Assembly: GCA_002717655.1 (NCBI GenBank)
Contig: PBAY01000033.1
Coordinates: forward strand, 1-40,049
Direction: 5' to 3'
Length of the DNA: 40,049 bases
Source of the DNA: Phycisphaerae bacterium
Lineage (GTDB): Bacteria > Planctomycetota > Phycisphaerae > Phycisphaerales > SM1A02
A model generated the notes under the pieces. It was not told the origin of the DNA and searched no databases. It worked only from the letters and a program-made list of their open reading frames with translations. Of this stretch, positions 24,240-33,554 are shown in pieces; position 1 is the stretch's first letter, and each line of letters opens with the position of its first letter. The translations under genes were made by a program, and so were the position numbers.

Positions 24240-26090
24240 TCACCGATCGGCTTGGTTTTTCTGTACTGACATGTGATCAAAGAGCCGATTATCCAGATCG
24301 TAGGCAAAGTACTCCAGCATATTTCCATTGATGCGGATCATGCAGTAGTGATGCCCCCGCCGAACCGTGTTGTTGAACGAGGGGCGCGTAGGCCCAGGCG
24401 TCTCCAGACTACCTCCTCCACCACCCGTGATCGTGTAGATCACACCACCGTCATCCACGACACGCCCACCTTCGATGGGCCACGTACGCTCATAGCTGTG
24501 GATATGACCGTTGAGAACAACGTCGACATCATGCTTGTCATAAAGCTGGGTCAGCTTCCTTGCCCGAAGATCTCCACGAGTACCACGACCTTTCCAGGTA
24601 TCCCCATAGTCATTTTCATCCGAGGAGTATGGAGGATGATGATGAACAACGAATTTCCACTTGGCATCAGACGCTGCCAGCGCCTGATCCAGCCATTCGT
24701 ACTGCTCTGATCCAGGGGCGACATTTCGATTGGTATCCAGCATGAAGAAGTCGGCATCACCTTGACTGAAGCTGTAGTAATACTCCGGTTTCGGCAAGGC
24801 CATGTACTTGTAGTAGTGACGAGCATCCTGCTCGTGATTTCCAAGTACCGGGTACATCACAACTCGGCCAAGCAGGCCATTCATTCCTGGGAAGAACTCT
24901 TCCGTCCAATCACCCTTTCTGGATCCCGTGCCGGTCAGATCGCCGGGATGCACGAGAAATCCTGGTCGCTGTTCCCAGATATGTTCAGAGAGCTTTGATG
25001 CGACTGTTGGATTGTCCTGAGTATCACTCAGGATGGCGAAGGCAATGGGTGTACCTCGTGGAGCCGCGGATTGAAAGGTCATGATCGCAGTCTCGATCTT
25101 CTGATCACCATCATCTTCAAGACTCACCTGATAGAAATATGGTTCGTCTGGATTCAACCCGTTCAGGACTACCTCCGACAGCATGGCTGGCTGGTCAATA
25201 CGGACTTCACGATCAAAATTGGATGTCTCACCAAACCTGACGACACCGGTCACCGGTCGAGTCGTCTCGAATACCAGCCTGATCGAATCGGTGGTTGCGT
25301 ACTGAAGGAAGGGGGCAACCTGCCAGTCCAGTTCTTCAGAGATGGCCTTTTCAGGCGTTACGCGTACAGGCAATGACGCTCGGTCGGCATGATGATTGAA
25401 CTGGTGATCAACCCAATTCGGTCCTGCAGCCATGTCGTAGAGCCGGACATCCATCAGGCGACCGATATGCGCCTGAAATTCATTGTCATCGTGATAGGCA
25501 CCCAGCGTAAAGGGGGCCGCCTTGGGATAGAGCACATCACCTGATTGAACTCTTGATTCACCATCAAGCTTTCCATTGACATACAGACGAGTGGTTTCTC
25601 CATCGTAGGTCGCTACGACGTGATACAGCTTGCCTTCTTCGTATCTGGTACGGCCCTTGAGATAGGTCATCAACCCATTTCCATCATCAGCACCAGTTGT
25701 GGAGAGACCAAATGTGAAATTCTGATTGTCATAGCCGAGAACCCAGCCGGTTTCAGCGTCGTTGTTGTCCTGAACACAACCAAGAACACCGCCCCATTGT
25801 CGAGGCATTCCTACTGACATCCAGGCCGATACGGTCATCTCCCGTTCTGGCAGAAGATCGGGGGTCTTTCGGAAATCAGACGAGATGACCAGTCGATCAT
25901 CCTCGTAGAGTTCTACACCACCGCCAAGTTCATCTGGCAAGAAGTCGAGCTCATTAACCAGATCGATGTCAGGCCCCAATTGAGCTCGAAGCTTCGAATT
26001 GGTGACATCCGCGGATTGCAGCGGGTACGCAACCAATGCATCAGGATCATCATGAACAAGAAGAAATACGACCAGTATGAGATTCAACAT
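24240..26090 (-). CDS. exported LamG-domain purple-acid-phosphatase-like metallophosphoesterase
   Basis: Protein of 616 residues. A short hydrophobic N-terminus (LNLILVVFLLV) is a likely signal. Residues about 18-225 form a LamG/concanavalin jelly-roll (MTVSAWMS, GKLYHVVATYDGETTRLYVNG). Residues about 255-345 resemble the fibronectin-like N-domain of purple acid phosphatases (VTGVVRFGE, NPDEPYFYQV). Residues about 350-560 are a calcineurin-like phosphoesterase: LSDTQD (Gln in place of the usual His or Gly), HPGDLTG, GNHEQD, HHHPPYSS and NGHIHSYER. It probably hydrolyses phosphoesters outside the cytoplasm while bound to a polymer by LamG. Packed between two minus-strand genes with gaps of 24 and 42 bases. 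Confidence 0.9.
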   Translation of the reverse strand: MLNLILVVFLLVHDDPDALVAYPLQSADVTNSKLRAQLGPDIDLVNELDFLPDELGGGVELYEDDRLVISSDFRKTPDLLPEREMTVSAWMSVGMPRQWGGVLGCVQDNNDAETGWVLGYDNQNFTFGLSTTGADDGNGLMTYLKGRTRYEEGKLYHVVATYDGETTRLYVNGKLDGESRVQSGDVLYPKAAPFTLGAYHDDNEFQAHIGRLMDVRLYDMAAGPNWVDHQFNHHADRASLPVRVTPEKAISEELDWQVAPFLQYATTDSIRLVFETTRPVTGVVRFGETSNFDREVRIDQPAMLSEVVLNGLNPDEPYFYQVSLEDDGDQKIETAIMTFQSAAPRGTPIAFAILSDTQDNPTVASKLSEHIWEQRPGFLVHPGDLTGTGSRKGDWTEEFFPGMNGLLGRVVMYPVLGNHEQDARHYYKYMALPKPEYYYSFSQGDADFFMLDTNRNVAPGSEQYEWLDQALAASDAKWKFVVHHHPPYSSDENDYGDTWKGRGTRGDLRARKLTQLYDKHDVDVVLNGHIHSYERTWPIEGGRVVDDGGVIYTITGGGGGSLETPGPTRPSFNNTVRRGHHYCMIRINGNMLEYFAYDLDNRLFDHMSVQKNQADR

Positions 26091-26132
26091 GCCCGCAGCA
26101 TACTCAAAGGCAGGCCTTCTGGACCATGAGGC

Positions 26133-28148
26133 TCACTCGGATTCAGATCCGTTGCTGGAAGGGTGCCATCGCAGTGTTGTCAATACCGCCCGGTGATCCG
26201 ATGGCCACTCTGAAAATCCAATATCACTGCTTGGATCGCCCTGATCTCCCAGAACAAATACCCGTATTGGCTCCAGTTCAGCTGAGGCATAGATCATGTC
26301 GATTCGATCCAGCGCAGCCGTTCGTTGCGCCTCTCTGGGATCTTCGAATCCAGCGGCATCCCAATGACCTCTGCCCTTGGTGCCCGTTGCATAACTCGGC
26401 GTCCAGGTATGACCGGGATCCAGAACCTCATCCGGCCGAAGCAGCCGAAAGACATCCCTCAATCCCGGTAATGCTCCTTCAAGGACAAGTTCGTCACGGT
26501 ATTGATCTGGACTGGTCAGAAGCTGGGAGCCTTTCCAGGGGATTGCTGGACCCAAGCGAGTCTCTGTGGGATTGGAAACCCATCGATCGACCTCAGAATC
26601 AACCCAGTCACTCGTCCAGTCAAGATGCGACGGTTCATTGAAATCTCCACCAAGAATCACCGGGGTTCCCGCCAAGAGCGCCGGATGGACTGATCGATAG
26701 GTTTCGGCGTAGATCTCGCCTTTGTCACTGGCTTCAAGAATTGCATCGATCTCAAGGGGCTCATCCGCGAGCAAGAGGTCCTGCACGATGTAAGGGCCAT
26801 AAGGTGACGGCTTCCAGTGCACGTTGTGCACCACAAGTGGTCCAGCTGGATGAATGATCCGCGACGTATTCTGATCAATCGGTTCAATCGGATAGCGGGC
26901 ATAGGTCGCCTGACCACGTGAGCCACCGTCCCGGCGATACCAGTTCTCGTTCTTTGACTTGAGAATCTGGAAGACACGGTCATCTCCGTATTCTTCCTGA
27001 ACAAGAACGATCTCTGGATCAGCACGCATGATGACATCAGCCAACGCTGCATGACGAGGCTGCTGGTAATGAGAACTTCTTGAATCCGGACCAGGAGTGT
27101 TGCCGCTGCGGAGAATGTTGAAGGCCAGTACATCCAGCATCACCGGATCAAGAGCACTTGCATTCTCTGCAGATGGCCCCTCATTGACCCAGACAAGATC
27201 CATGACCAATGCGCCATGATCCGAGGGGAACTCACGTTGCTGAGCTGGGATTGAATCATCTTCCCAGGGTTCGGGTAGGACCCGACCATCAACCGGCTTG
27301 AGAATCCAACCATCCTTCGCCTCTGCCGGATTCTTGAGATAGAGACGATCAATCCGTTCGAAGCCCGTCTCCTGACCCTCGCTTTCCCGGAACATCGGCG
27401 ACCAGGTCAACCCCGGTCGTTGAACCGGATTGGGATGTACCTCACGAAACACGTCGGTGAAACCCGCATCGTGCATCGCATGGCTCACCGGCAAGGGGAG
27501 ATTCCTTCGATGCTTGAAGATACGAGCCGTATCCTTCGTCCAATCAAGGTGCGACGGTGTATTCCAGTCGCCTCCGACCAGAACGGGGATGTCCGCGGAT
27601 CGATGTCCTGCGTCATCCAGATGAGCAATGATCGCCTTGGCCTGGGGAAGCCGTGAAGAACGGACATCTTCAGCTGCCAGCAGATCCGCATCACTGATGT
27701 CGGGATTGTCCCTGAGTTCCTCGGTGATGTAGGCACGCCAGTCGATCCAGATCGACCACGTGATGAAGCTCCGGCCCATTTCATCGGTGAGCTTTGCACC
27801 TACTCCATGCCAGGCATGATGAAAGAATTCCGCGCTGATGTTCAATGGTGTCAGGACGCAAAGATGAGCACTATCACCCTGCCACTGATTCCAGCCCAGC
27901 TCCTGTGCCAACCATGCACCGAGCTTCGGGCGATCATCATTGATGTCATAACTCTCCTGCAGCAGCACGACATCGGGCGATGCGCTGCGTATGACCTCAA
28001 GCGCCTTCTCCGCACCTTGATCGACATTGTTTCCACCACGGAGCACATTCCAGACCATGACCCGGAGTGAATCCCCTTCAGGTTCAGCAGAACCAGCTTG
28101 AACCGTGAACAAAAGCGACAACATGAACAGAACGACGACTCTCGTCAT
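26133..28148 (-). CDS. exported protein with two tandem endonuclease/exonuclease/phosphatase domains
   Basis: The ATG at 28148 gives 671 residues and avoids overlap with the acyltransferase gene; a longer frame starts at 28211. A signal peptide (VVVLFMLSLLFTVQAGSAE) is followed by two complete EEP (exo III/DNase I-like) domains, about residues 27-325 and 345-660. Each keeps the metal and catalytic motifs: VWNVLRGGN, LLQES, GGDWNTPSHLDW and SDHGAL in the first; FNILRSGN, LVQEE, GGDFNEPSHLDW and SDHRAV in the second. The shared PSHLDW indicates internal duplication. Substrates could be extracellular nucleic acid, phospholipid headgroups or inositol phosphates. It lies next to the phosphoesterase gene, suggesting joint phosphate scavenging. 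Confidence 0.88.
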   Translation of the reverse strand: MTRVVVLFMLSLLFTVQAGSAEPEGDSLRVMVWNVLRGGNNVDQGAEKALEVIRSASPDVVLLQESYDINDDRPKLGAWLAQELGWNQWQGDSAHLCVLTPLNISAEFFHHAWHGVGAKLTDEMGRSFITWSIWIDWRAYITEELRDNPDISDADLLAAEDVRSSRLPQAKAIIAHLDDAGHRSADIPVLVGGDWNTPSHLDWTKDTARIFKHRRNLPLPVSHAMHDAGFTDVFREVHPNPVQRPGLTWSPMFRESEGQETGFERIDRLYLKNPAEAKDGWILKPVDGRVLPEPWEDDSIPAQQREFPSDHGALVMDLVWVNEGPSAENASALDPVMLDVLAFNILRSGNTPGPDSRSSHYQQPRHAALADVIMRADPEIVLVQEEYGDDRVFQILKSKNENWYRRDGGSRGQATYARYPIEPIDQNTSRIIHPAGPLVVHNVHWKPSPYGPYIVQDLLLADEPLEIDAILEASDKGEIYAETYRSVHPALLAGTPVILGGDFNEPSHLDWTSDWVDSEVDRWVSNPTETRLGPAIPWKGSQLLTSPDQYRDELVLEGALPGLRDVFRLLRPDEVLDPGHTWTPSYATGTKGRGHWDAAGFEDPREAQRTAALDRIDMIYASAELEPIRVFVLGDQGDPSSDIGFSEWPSDHRAVLTTLRWHPSSNGSESE

Positions 28149-28191
28149 GACACAATCCCCTTCTGAATTGAATGAGATACTACTCGACCGC

Positions 28192-29514
28192 TCAGGCCTT
28201 CTTACGGCCATACGGGAAGTACTTCTTCAACTTCAGGACCTGTTTCTCAAACAGATTCCAGCTGAGCCACCCAACGAGCCAGCACACGGCGAGCATCGGA
28301 ATGAAGAACAGTATCTGACCGATGAACTCTGATCCCATCACCTTTGGAAATTCAATCCAGGCTGTCCCAAATCTGTCACCATTGCTGGCAGGACCATAGA
28401 TCATGTCCCTAATCAGGGCACGTACCGGCAAGTGGGTGAGGTAGATCGCATAGCTGTACTTGCCGAACGAACACATGAAACGTGAAGTCCAGAAGGCATA
28501 CCACCAGGTCCCGGGGCGAGCCGCCAGAGCCAGAACCACGACGCCCGCAAGTCCGAATGCAACACTCGTGAATCCAAACGCTGCTGCTTCCCAGCTTTCG
28601 ATCTCAGAATTGTGTTCACCAAAGTAGTGAGGCATGTCCGCAATGAGTGCGCCGGCTATTCCAACGATGGCGAAGAACAAGGCCGGCTTGACCAAGGCAC
28701 GCAGCTTTCTCTCCGGCTCCAGTTCATCCTTGCCGGTCCTCAGATGAAGCGCCAGAAGTGCACCAAGCACCAGTCCTTCCAGACGACCTGGAGTCAGCAC
28801 ATAGAGATCGATGACAGTGATATCCCCACCGAAGAATGGATCCTTGCCGGTGGCCAGAACAATCACACGGAAGAGAGGCGAAAACAACAGAAGAAAGAGA
28901 CAGACGATCTTCATCCGCTTGGCATCGAGGAAGAAGAACAGGAATGGCCAAAGCAGGTAGAACTGCTCTTCAATCGCCAGTGACCACGACACTCCGAGTA
29001 TGCCATGCCCCCACTCATTCAGATGTGCGATGACGAAATTGCTGAAGAAAAGCCAGTAGTAGACCTGATAGTCATTGACCTGACCAAATCGATCGAGCTT
29101 CCCTTGGATGACTTCAGCCGTCTGCACTGGCACGGACTCGAGACCGGCGAGAAATGAACCCACATTCGGGAGGATGAAGAAGGAAAGAATGATCAGGGCG
29201 TAGTAAAGCGGAAAGATTCGAAGAATTCGCCGGGCGTAGAAGGAAATGAAGTACCCCTTCTGCCCTTTGGTATCCGCAATGATCCCGGTGATCAGGAACC
29301 CGGAAAGCACGAAGAAGAGATCAACACCTCGACCACCGAAGTGCAGTCCCCACAACGCGATGTCATCAAATAAACCAGCGCTGGACATGTCAGCGCCATG
29401 GTGGAACAGCACCATCAGAATGGCCAGACCACGAATGCCATCAAGAACCGGAATATGACGACGCAGACTCGTCTGAGTCAGAGCTGTTCCATTTTCCAGA
29501 CTGGGATTTTTCAT
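28192..29514 (-). CDS. acyltransferase 3 family membrane protein (OafA/YrhL-like)
   Basis: With the ATG at 29514 the protein has 440 residues; a longer frame from 29565 adds 17 residues without support. About ten to eleven membrane helices. Family motifs are clear: PVLDGIRGLAILMVLFHHG (catalytic His region) at the N-terminus, FFVLSGFLITGI, a RRILRIFPLYYAL segment and WSLAIEEQFYLLWPF. These enzymes transfer O-acyl groups to sugars of cell-surface polysaccharides from the inner membrane. The C-terminal tail is short and basic (KKYFPYGRKKA). It is the first gene of a closely spaced minus-strand set that continues through the EEP-domain gene 43 bases downstream. Confidence 0.92.
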   Translation of the reverse strand: MKNPSLENGTALTQTSLRRHIPVLDGIRGLAILMVLFHHGADMSSAGLFDDIALWGLHFGGRGVDLFFVLSGFLITGIIADTKGQKGYFISFYARRILRIFPLYYALIILSFFILPNVGSFLAGLESVPVQTAEVIQGKLDRFGQVNDYQVYYWLFFSNFVIAHLNEWGHGILGVSWSLAIEEQFYLLWPFLFFFLDAKRMKIVCLFLLLFSPLFRVIVLATGKDPFFGGDITVIDLYVLTPGRLEGLVLGALLALHLRTGKDELEPERKLRALVKPALFFAIVGIAGALIADMPHYFGEHNSEIESWEAAAFGFTSVAFGLAGVVVLALAARPGTWWYAFWTSRFMCSFGKYSYAIYLTHLPVRALIRDMIYGPASNGDRFGTAWIEFPKVMGSEFIGQILFFIPMLAVCWLVGWLSWNLFEKQVLKLKKYFPYGRKKA

Positions 29515-29797
29515 GATCGAAATGGCTGCCGGACAGGTGAACGCATCGTGCAAACAGGGAAACAAGACTGATCAGTGGTATCGTACAAATACTCCACTGA
29601 TCGCCACTGAACCAGCCTGAAAGGATGTCAAATCGGGCCTTTGAAAGGCGGGGATCGCTATTCATTGAAGAGCGGTGGATTTTTGTGGGATCAAAGCGGT
29701 TTATGGCCTAGATTGGATCAAGTGCAAGACCGCCTGCAGGGGGGGATGGTCTCGATCCTGCCCTATTCAATTCTGCATGTTGCCCATGGAGCCTCCC

Positions 29798-31531
29798 ATG
29801 CGTCTCATATCACTTCCGTTCTACGCATTCAGCACTCTGAGCCTGACTTCAGCAGCTCTGGGCTACGCAGGCGAATCAGGCCCATGCACATACCCCCTCA
29901 AGCCTGCCCCCTGCAATGCAGACATTGACTCCAGCGGCGCAGTCGGGGTAGATGATCTTTTGATGATCGTCGATCAATGGGGCGCTACTGGTGACAATGA
30001 ACGACCAACAGGCGATTGTGCACCCCTGAACAATGGCGACTGCCAGGTCAACATCACGGATCTGCTCATGGTCCTGGATCAGTTTGGATCCGATACCAGT
30101 GCATGCGGTCCGTGTGGGATCGGTGAAATCCTTGATTGCCAGGGAAATTGTGCACCGGCGTACTACGTGGGCGACACCTACTGCGATGATGGATCATGGA
30201 CCTACAACGGCAATCAGATCTACTTCAATTGCCCGGAATTCGACTGTGATGGAGGCGACTGCGATACTCAGAACTGCACTGGAGACATGATCACGGGATC
30301 ATGCTGGCTTCCATCGAACACGTGCAGCGTGCTCTATGAATTCGATTGCGAGCTTGCCGGTGGCGTAAGCTGGCTGGTTGGAGCCAACTGCGAAGATACC
30401 GATGGCGATCGTATTCCCGATGTCTATGAACTCGGAGACTGCAGCACACCCACTGGTGGATTTACCGGCACCGATCCCAACAACAGTGATACCGATGGCG
30501 ACAGCATTGATGATGGAGACGAGGTATTCGGCACTCTTGCAGGACTGGATCTTCCCGGATACGGCTGCAACCCCTGCCGCAAGGACATTCTGATACAGGT
30601 CGACTGGACCAATGCAGCTGCAGAAGACAACGATTACAACAAGCTTCATCCCAATCAGGCTGCACGTGTAGTTGCCGCCTTTGCGAATGCACCACTTTCA
30701 AATCCAGATGGCAGCACTGGAATCACCCTTCATATTGATCTTGGTCAGGCCCCGTATCTTGGCGGCCAATACGTGACCGACCCGAATGGTGATGGAAACA
30801 TCGAAGTAGACAATGTGATCGGTCTTTCCGGTGGCGAACTTCCGATCATGCGTGCCAACAGCCTGGCGGCCAATCGGGACGGTTATTTCCATTACGCGAT
30901 CATGGCCAACAGCCTCAGCTGGGTTGGAGAAGATCCCCTTGGTTGGTCCGGCTATGGTGACCTGCCAGGTGAGAATTTCATCGTGACCATGGGCAGCTGG
31001 CCCGCCATAGGTGATGAAGATCGAATCGGAAGCACCTTCATGCATGAACTGGGACACAATCTTGATCTCAAGCATGGTGGCGCTACACACTCACCCAACT
31101 ACAAAGCCAACTTCAATTCGGTCATGAACTATCGATTCCAATTGTGCGGAACAGATCTGGATTCCGACAGTCTTCCTGATGGCGGACTCGATTATTCACG
31201 CAACATGAACGACGATCTCAACGAGAGTCTGCTGGATGAATCGGCAGGTCTTCATGCAGCCGGCCCGGCCATCGACTGGAATGGCAACGGTGCCATTGAT
31301 GCCGGTCTGATCTCATTCAACATCAACTGTCGTCCTAACGGCTGCAATGGGCTGCGAAGCTATGGATGCAATGTGAACCCCCCCACACAGTGCGGAGACA
31401 TCATCTGCACCAGCTATACGGACAACAACGACTGGAATCAGGTGAAATTCAGCGGCATCACCATGTTGACTATTCCGACTGGGATAGGCTGCAATCCAAT
31501 GGGGTTTACAACCGACACGGACAATGAGTGA
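29798..31531 (+). CDS. secreted metzincin-like protein with N-terminal dockerin-like repeats
   Basis: GGAG at 29788-29791 precedes the ATG at 29798 by 6 bases, giving 577 residues; the open frame extends back to 29675 without a signal sequence. Signal peptide (LPFYAFSTLSLTSAALGYA), then two dockerin-like repeats at about residues 30-95 (DIDSSGAVGVDDLLMIVDQWG; CQVNITDLLMVLDQFG), a Cys-rich region, and thrombospondin-3-like Ca loops (DTDGDRIPDVYE, DTDGDSIDDGDE). A zinc motif HELGHNLDLKH lies at about 416-426, and SVMNYR near 443 looks like a Met-turn, as in metzincins. The Gly normally at position 8 of HExxHxxGxxH is Asp. Probably an extracellular metalloprotease; the dockerin-like part is N-terminal, unlike its neighbours. 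Confidence 0.8.
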   Translation: MRLISLPFYAFSTLSLTSAALGYAGESGPCTYPLKPAPCNADIDSSGAVGVDDLLMIVDQWGATGDNERPTGDCAPLNNGDCQVNITDLLMVLDQFGSDTSACGPCGIGEILDCQGNCAPAYYVGDTYCDDGSWTYNGNQIYFNCPEFDCDGGDCDTQNCTGDMITGSCWLPSNTCSVLYEFDCELAGGVSWLVGANCEDTDGDRIPDVYELGDCSTPTGGFTGTDPNNSDTDGDSIDDGDEVFGTLAGLDLPGYGCNPCRKDILIQVDWTNAAAEDNDYNKLHPNQAARVVAAFANAPLSNPDGSTGITLHIDLGQAPYLGGQYVTDPNGDGNIEVDNVIGLSGGELPIMRANSLAANRDGYFHYAIMANSLSWVGEDPLGWSGYGDLPGENFIVTMGSWPAIGDEDRIGSTFMHELGHNLDLKHGGATHSPNYKANFNSVMNYRFQLCGTDLDSDSLPDGGLDYSRNMNDDLNESLLDESAGLHAAGPAIDWNGNGAIDAGLISFNINCRPNGCNGLRSYGCNVNPPTQCGDIICTSYTDNNDWNQVKFSGITMLTIPTGIGCNPMGFTTDTDNE

Positions 31532-31638
31532 TACTCAGGCAGGACGTTGAATGTCCGGCCCCGAAGGCATTGGGCTCCTCTTCAAGCCTCCTGAAGAACG
31601 CAGTGAACTCATCAGGTCGGCTGGCTTTCGACGGCAAT

Positions 31639-32442
31639 TCATAGAAGGAACTTGAAGCATGCCCAGCAGATGACTGCTGCGATACCAGTTAGTATCAGGC
31701 ATCCCAACACCGTCTCACCGTCCCACTCGAACTCCTTCTCTTTATCGTCCATTTCCGGATCCTCTTCGTCGACTCCCAGATCCAGATACTGCTCCTCAAC
31801 TTCTTTGACTCGCTTGCGGTGATCTGCCAATGAAGCTTCGCCGGGAACGATGAAATCATGATTGCATTTAGGGCAATGCTCCAGCCTTCCGATATCCTCC
31901 GCGGATGCAGTCACATGGTTTCCGCACCGCTGACATCTGAAGTCGACTTGAACTTTCCCAAACAGACTCTTCTTGAAGGTGTAGGAAATCGGCTGGGCAA
32001 CAGATTCCTCAACCTTATGAGTACGGTAGGAATCCGCCTTCCATCGATCTACACTCGACTTCATGGAAGCGATCGTATTCATCAAGGCCGAAGACTCGTC
32101 TTCTTGAAGCTGCATGCAGGATGCCACATCCTGAATATCAACCATGATCTGATCTATGAGATCATGGTTGCCATCCAACGTGAACGCCTTCCTGTGACGC
32201 TGAAATTGATCGAACGATCTACCAAACCCATCAAGACGAGCTGCGAATGGCTTATCGATGAACTGATGCAGGTTCTGGGTTATCACCTGTTCCGTATCAA
32301 TCGCACTGAAAGTAGCTCGAGACTTTCGCACAGCCGCTTGACAGAAGTTGTTCGCCTGCGCTGCAACGATGGGATGATTATGACGCCCCCCGACAGCTAG
32401 TAGAGAACCATAAAGATCTGCAAGTATCTTGCCGGCATTCAT
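31639..32442 (-). CDS. tail-anchored zinc-ribbon protein of the GTPase module
   Basis: With the ATG at 32442 the protein has 267 residues; a TTG at 32460 would add six. Residues 1-150 are helical with no motif I recognise. A zinc ribbon follows with CxxC pairs at about 170/173 and 190/193 (FRCQRCGN, HCPKCNHDFIVPG). A highly acidic stretch (VDEEDPEMDDKEKEFEWDG) precedes one membrane helix at the very C-terminus (GCLILTGIAAVICWACF), making a tail anchor with the bulk in the cytoplasm. It is the last of six minus-strand genes, 26 bases after the TerB-like gene. Function unknown; probably an accessory subunit of the complex. Confidence 0.7.
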   Translation of the reverse strand: MNAGKILADLYGSLLAVGGRHNHPIVAAQANNFCQAAVRKSRATFSAIDTEQVITQNLHQFIDKPFAARLDGFGRSFDQFQRHRKAFTLDGNHDLIDQIMVDIQDVASCMQLQEDESSALMNTIASMKSSVDRWKADSYRTHKVEESVAQPISYTFKKSLFGKVQVDFRCQRCGNHVTASAEDIGRLEHCPKCNHDFIVPGEASLADHRKRVKEVEEQYLDLGVDEEDPEMDDKEKEFEWDGETVLGCLILTGIAAVICWACFKFLL

Positions 32443-32468
32443 AGGCTTCAATCCAATCAATAGTTCGG

Positions 32469-33554
32469 CTAATCAGGCAGATTGAGATCCAATCCACCGC
32501 CGTTTGGATCTGCCGACGAATCAAATGACCACCGATTACATTGGGGACATTGTGCCTTGCCACCACCTAAATACATGGCCTTGAGGGGAATTGAGGCGCC
32601 GCAATGCTGACATGGAAATGTGGCCGGATTCGAAACAGAATCAGCAGACGAAACATCGGATTCTTCATCGTCGAGCCAAGATAATTCTAGAAGCTCTGCC
32701 CCAAACGAGGTGTCACTCGAGGGCCCTGAAGGGTCCAATAGATCACCTTTAGAACCAGTTGATGCATCTGCTTGATCCCCAGCAGTACTGCTCTTCGATC
32801 GGCCTTTATCGGAGAGACCAGCCCGAAAATCAGCCACAGACTGTGAAAGATGCGTCTTATGAGCTGAAGGATCCGATTGGCCTGACGATGGAGAAGGAGA
32901 AGTCTCCGGGGCATCAGGCATCATGGAGGCCAGTCCACTCGAGAACTTCGAGGACGTATCAGATGAAGTCGAAGTTGCTGTAGAAGCCGCAGGATCTGAT
33001 CCTTGCCCGGGTGCTGAAGATGATGGCATTGGAGGCAACTGACTTGCAAAGTCATTCGCAGTGGATGCAGAAGCTCTTCGATTTTCGCACTCCTGATCAA
33101 TCATTTGATTCACAAGTTGTGAACTGCAATTCAACGAACTACTGAATGAAACAACTAGATTTCTCTCCATCGGAGTAATCCGACCATCACGCGCAACCAC
33201 ATGGACCCAATCACGAACAATTCGACTGGCGAATCTGGAACTGTCAGGTGATTGTTTGACCAACTGACCGATCTTGGCACCGAACTTTTTCCCATTCTCC
33301 GGCACATCTTCATCTTTCATGGCCTGGAATCTGGGAAACACGACTGCACATATCTTCTCTGCTTTGGCGGCATGATTTGATAGCCTCAGCTCCTTCTCAT
33401 ACCACTTCCCAAGCCGCTCCTGTATGACATGAAGATGATCCTGATCAAGATCATCGTCACATCCCTTATAGGCCAGAATCATCATGAAGAAGCACTGATA
33501 TTGGATCAGATTGGTCACAAGCTCACGGCTTATTTTTGATTGTGCCATCTTCAT
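32469..33554 (-). CDS. TerB-like protein with Ser-rich linker and C-terminal zinc ribbon
   Basis: Protein of 361 residues. GGGAGGGGA upstream supports the start, and the ATG overlaps the stop of the GAP1-like gene (ATGA). Residues about 8-155 are helical, and WVHVVARDGRITPMERNLV at about 116-134 resembles the acidic-loop helix repeat of TerB (tellurite resistance) domains. Residues about 160-300 are a low-complexity Ser/Ala/Asp/Pro linker. A zinc ribbon closes the protein, with Cys at about 315, 318, 336 and 339 (FPCQHCGA, CPQCNRW), followed by DLNLPD. No membrane segment. TerB-type domains often sit with membrane-linked stress and conflict genes, which fits the context. Confidence 0.7.
   Translation of the reverse strand: MKMAQSKISRELVTNLIQYQCFFMMILAYKGCDDDLDQDHLHVIQERLGKWYEKELRLSNHAAKAEKICAVVFPRFQAMKDEDVPENGKKFGAKIGQLVKQSPDSSRFASRIVRDWVHVVARDGRITPMERNLVVSFSSSLNCSSQLVNQMIDQECENRRASASTANDFASQLPPMPSSSAPGQGSDPAASTATSTSSDTSSKFSSGLASMMPDAPETSPSPSSGQSDPSAHKTHLSQSVADFRAGLSDKGRSKSSTAGDQADASTGSKGDLLDPSGPSSDTSFGAELLELSWLDDEESDVSSADSVSNPATFPCQHCGASIPLKAMYLGGGKAQCPQCNRWSFDSSADPNGGGLDLNLPD

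Noticed and set aside
31858..32400. Plus-strand open frame of 180 codons
   Set aside because: Antisense to the zinc-ribbon protein, whose CxxC pairs and tail anchor make the minus strand the coding one.
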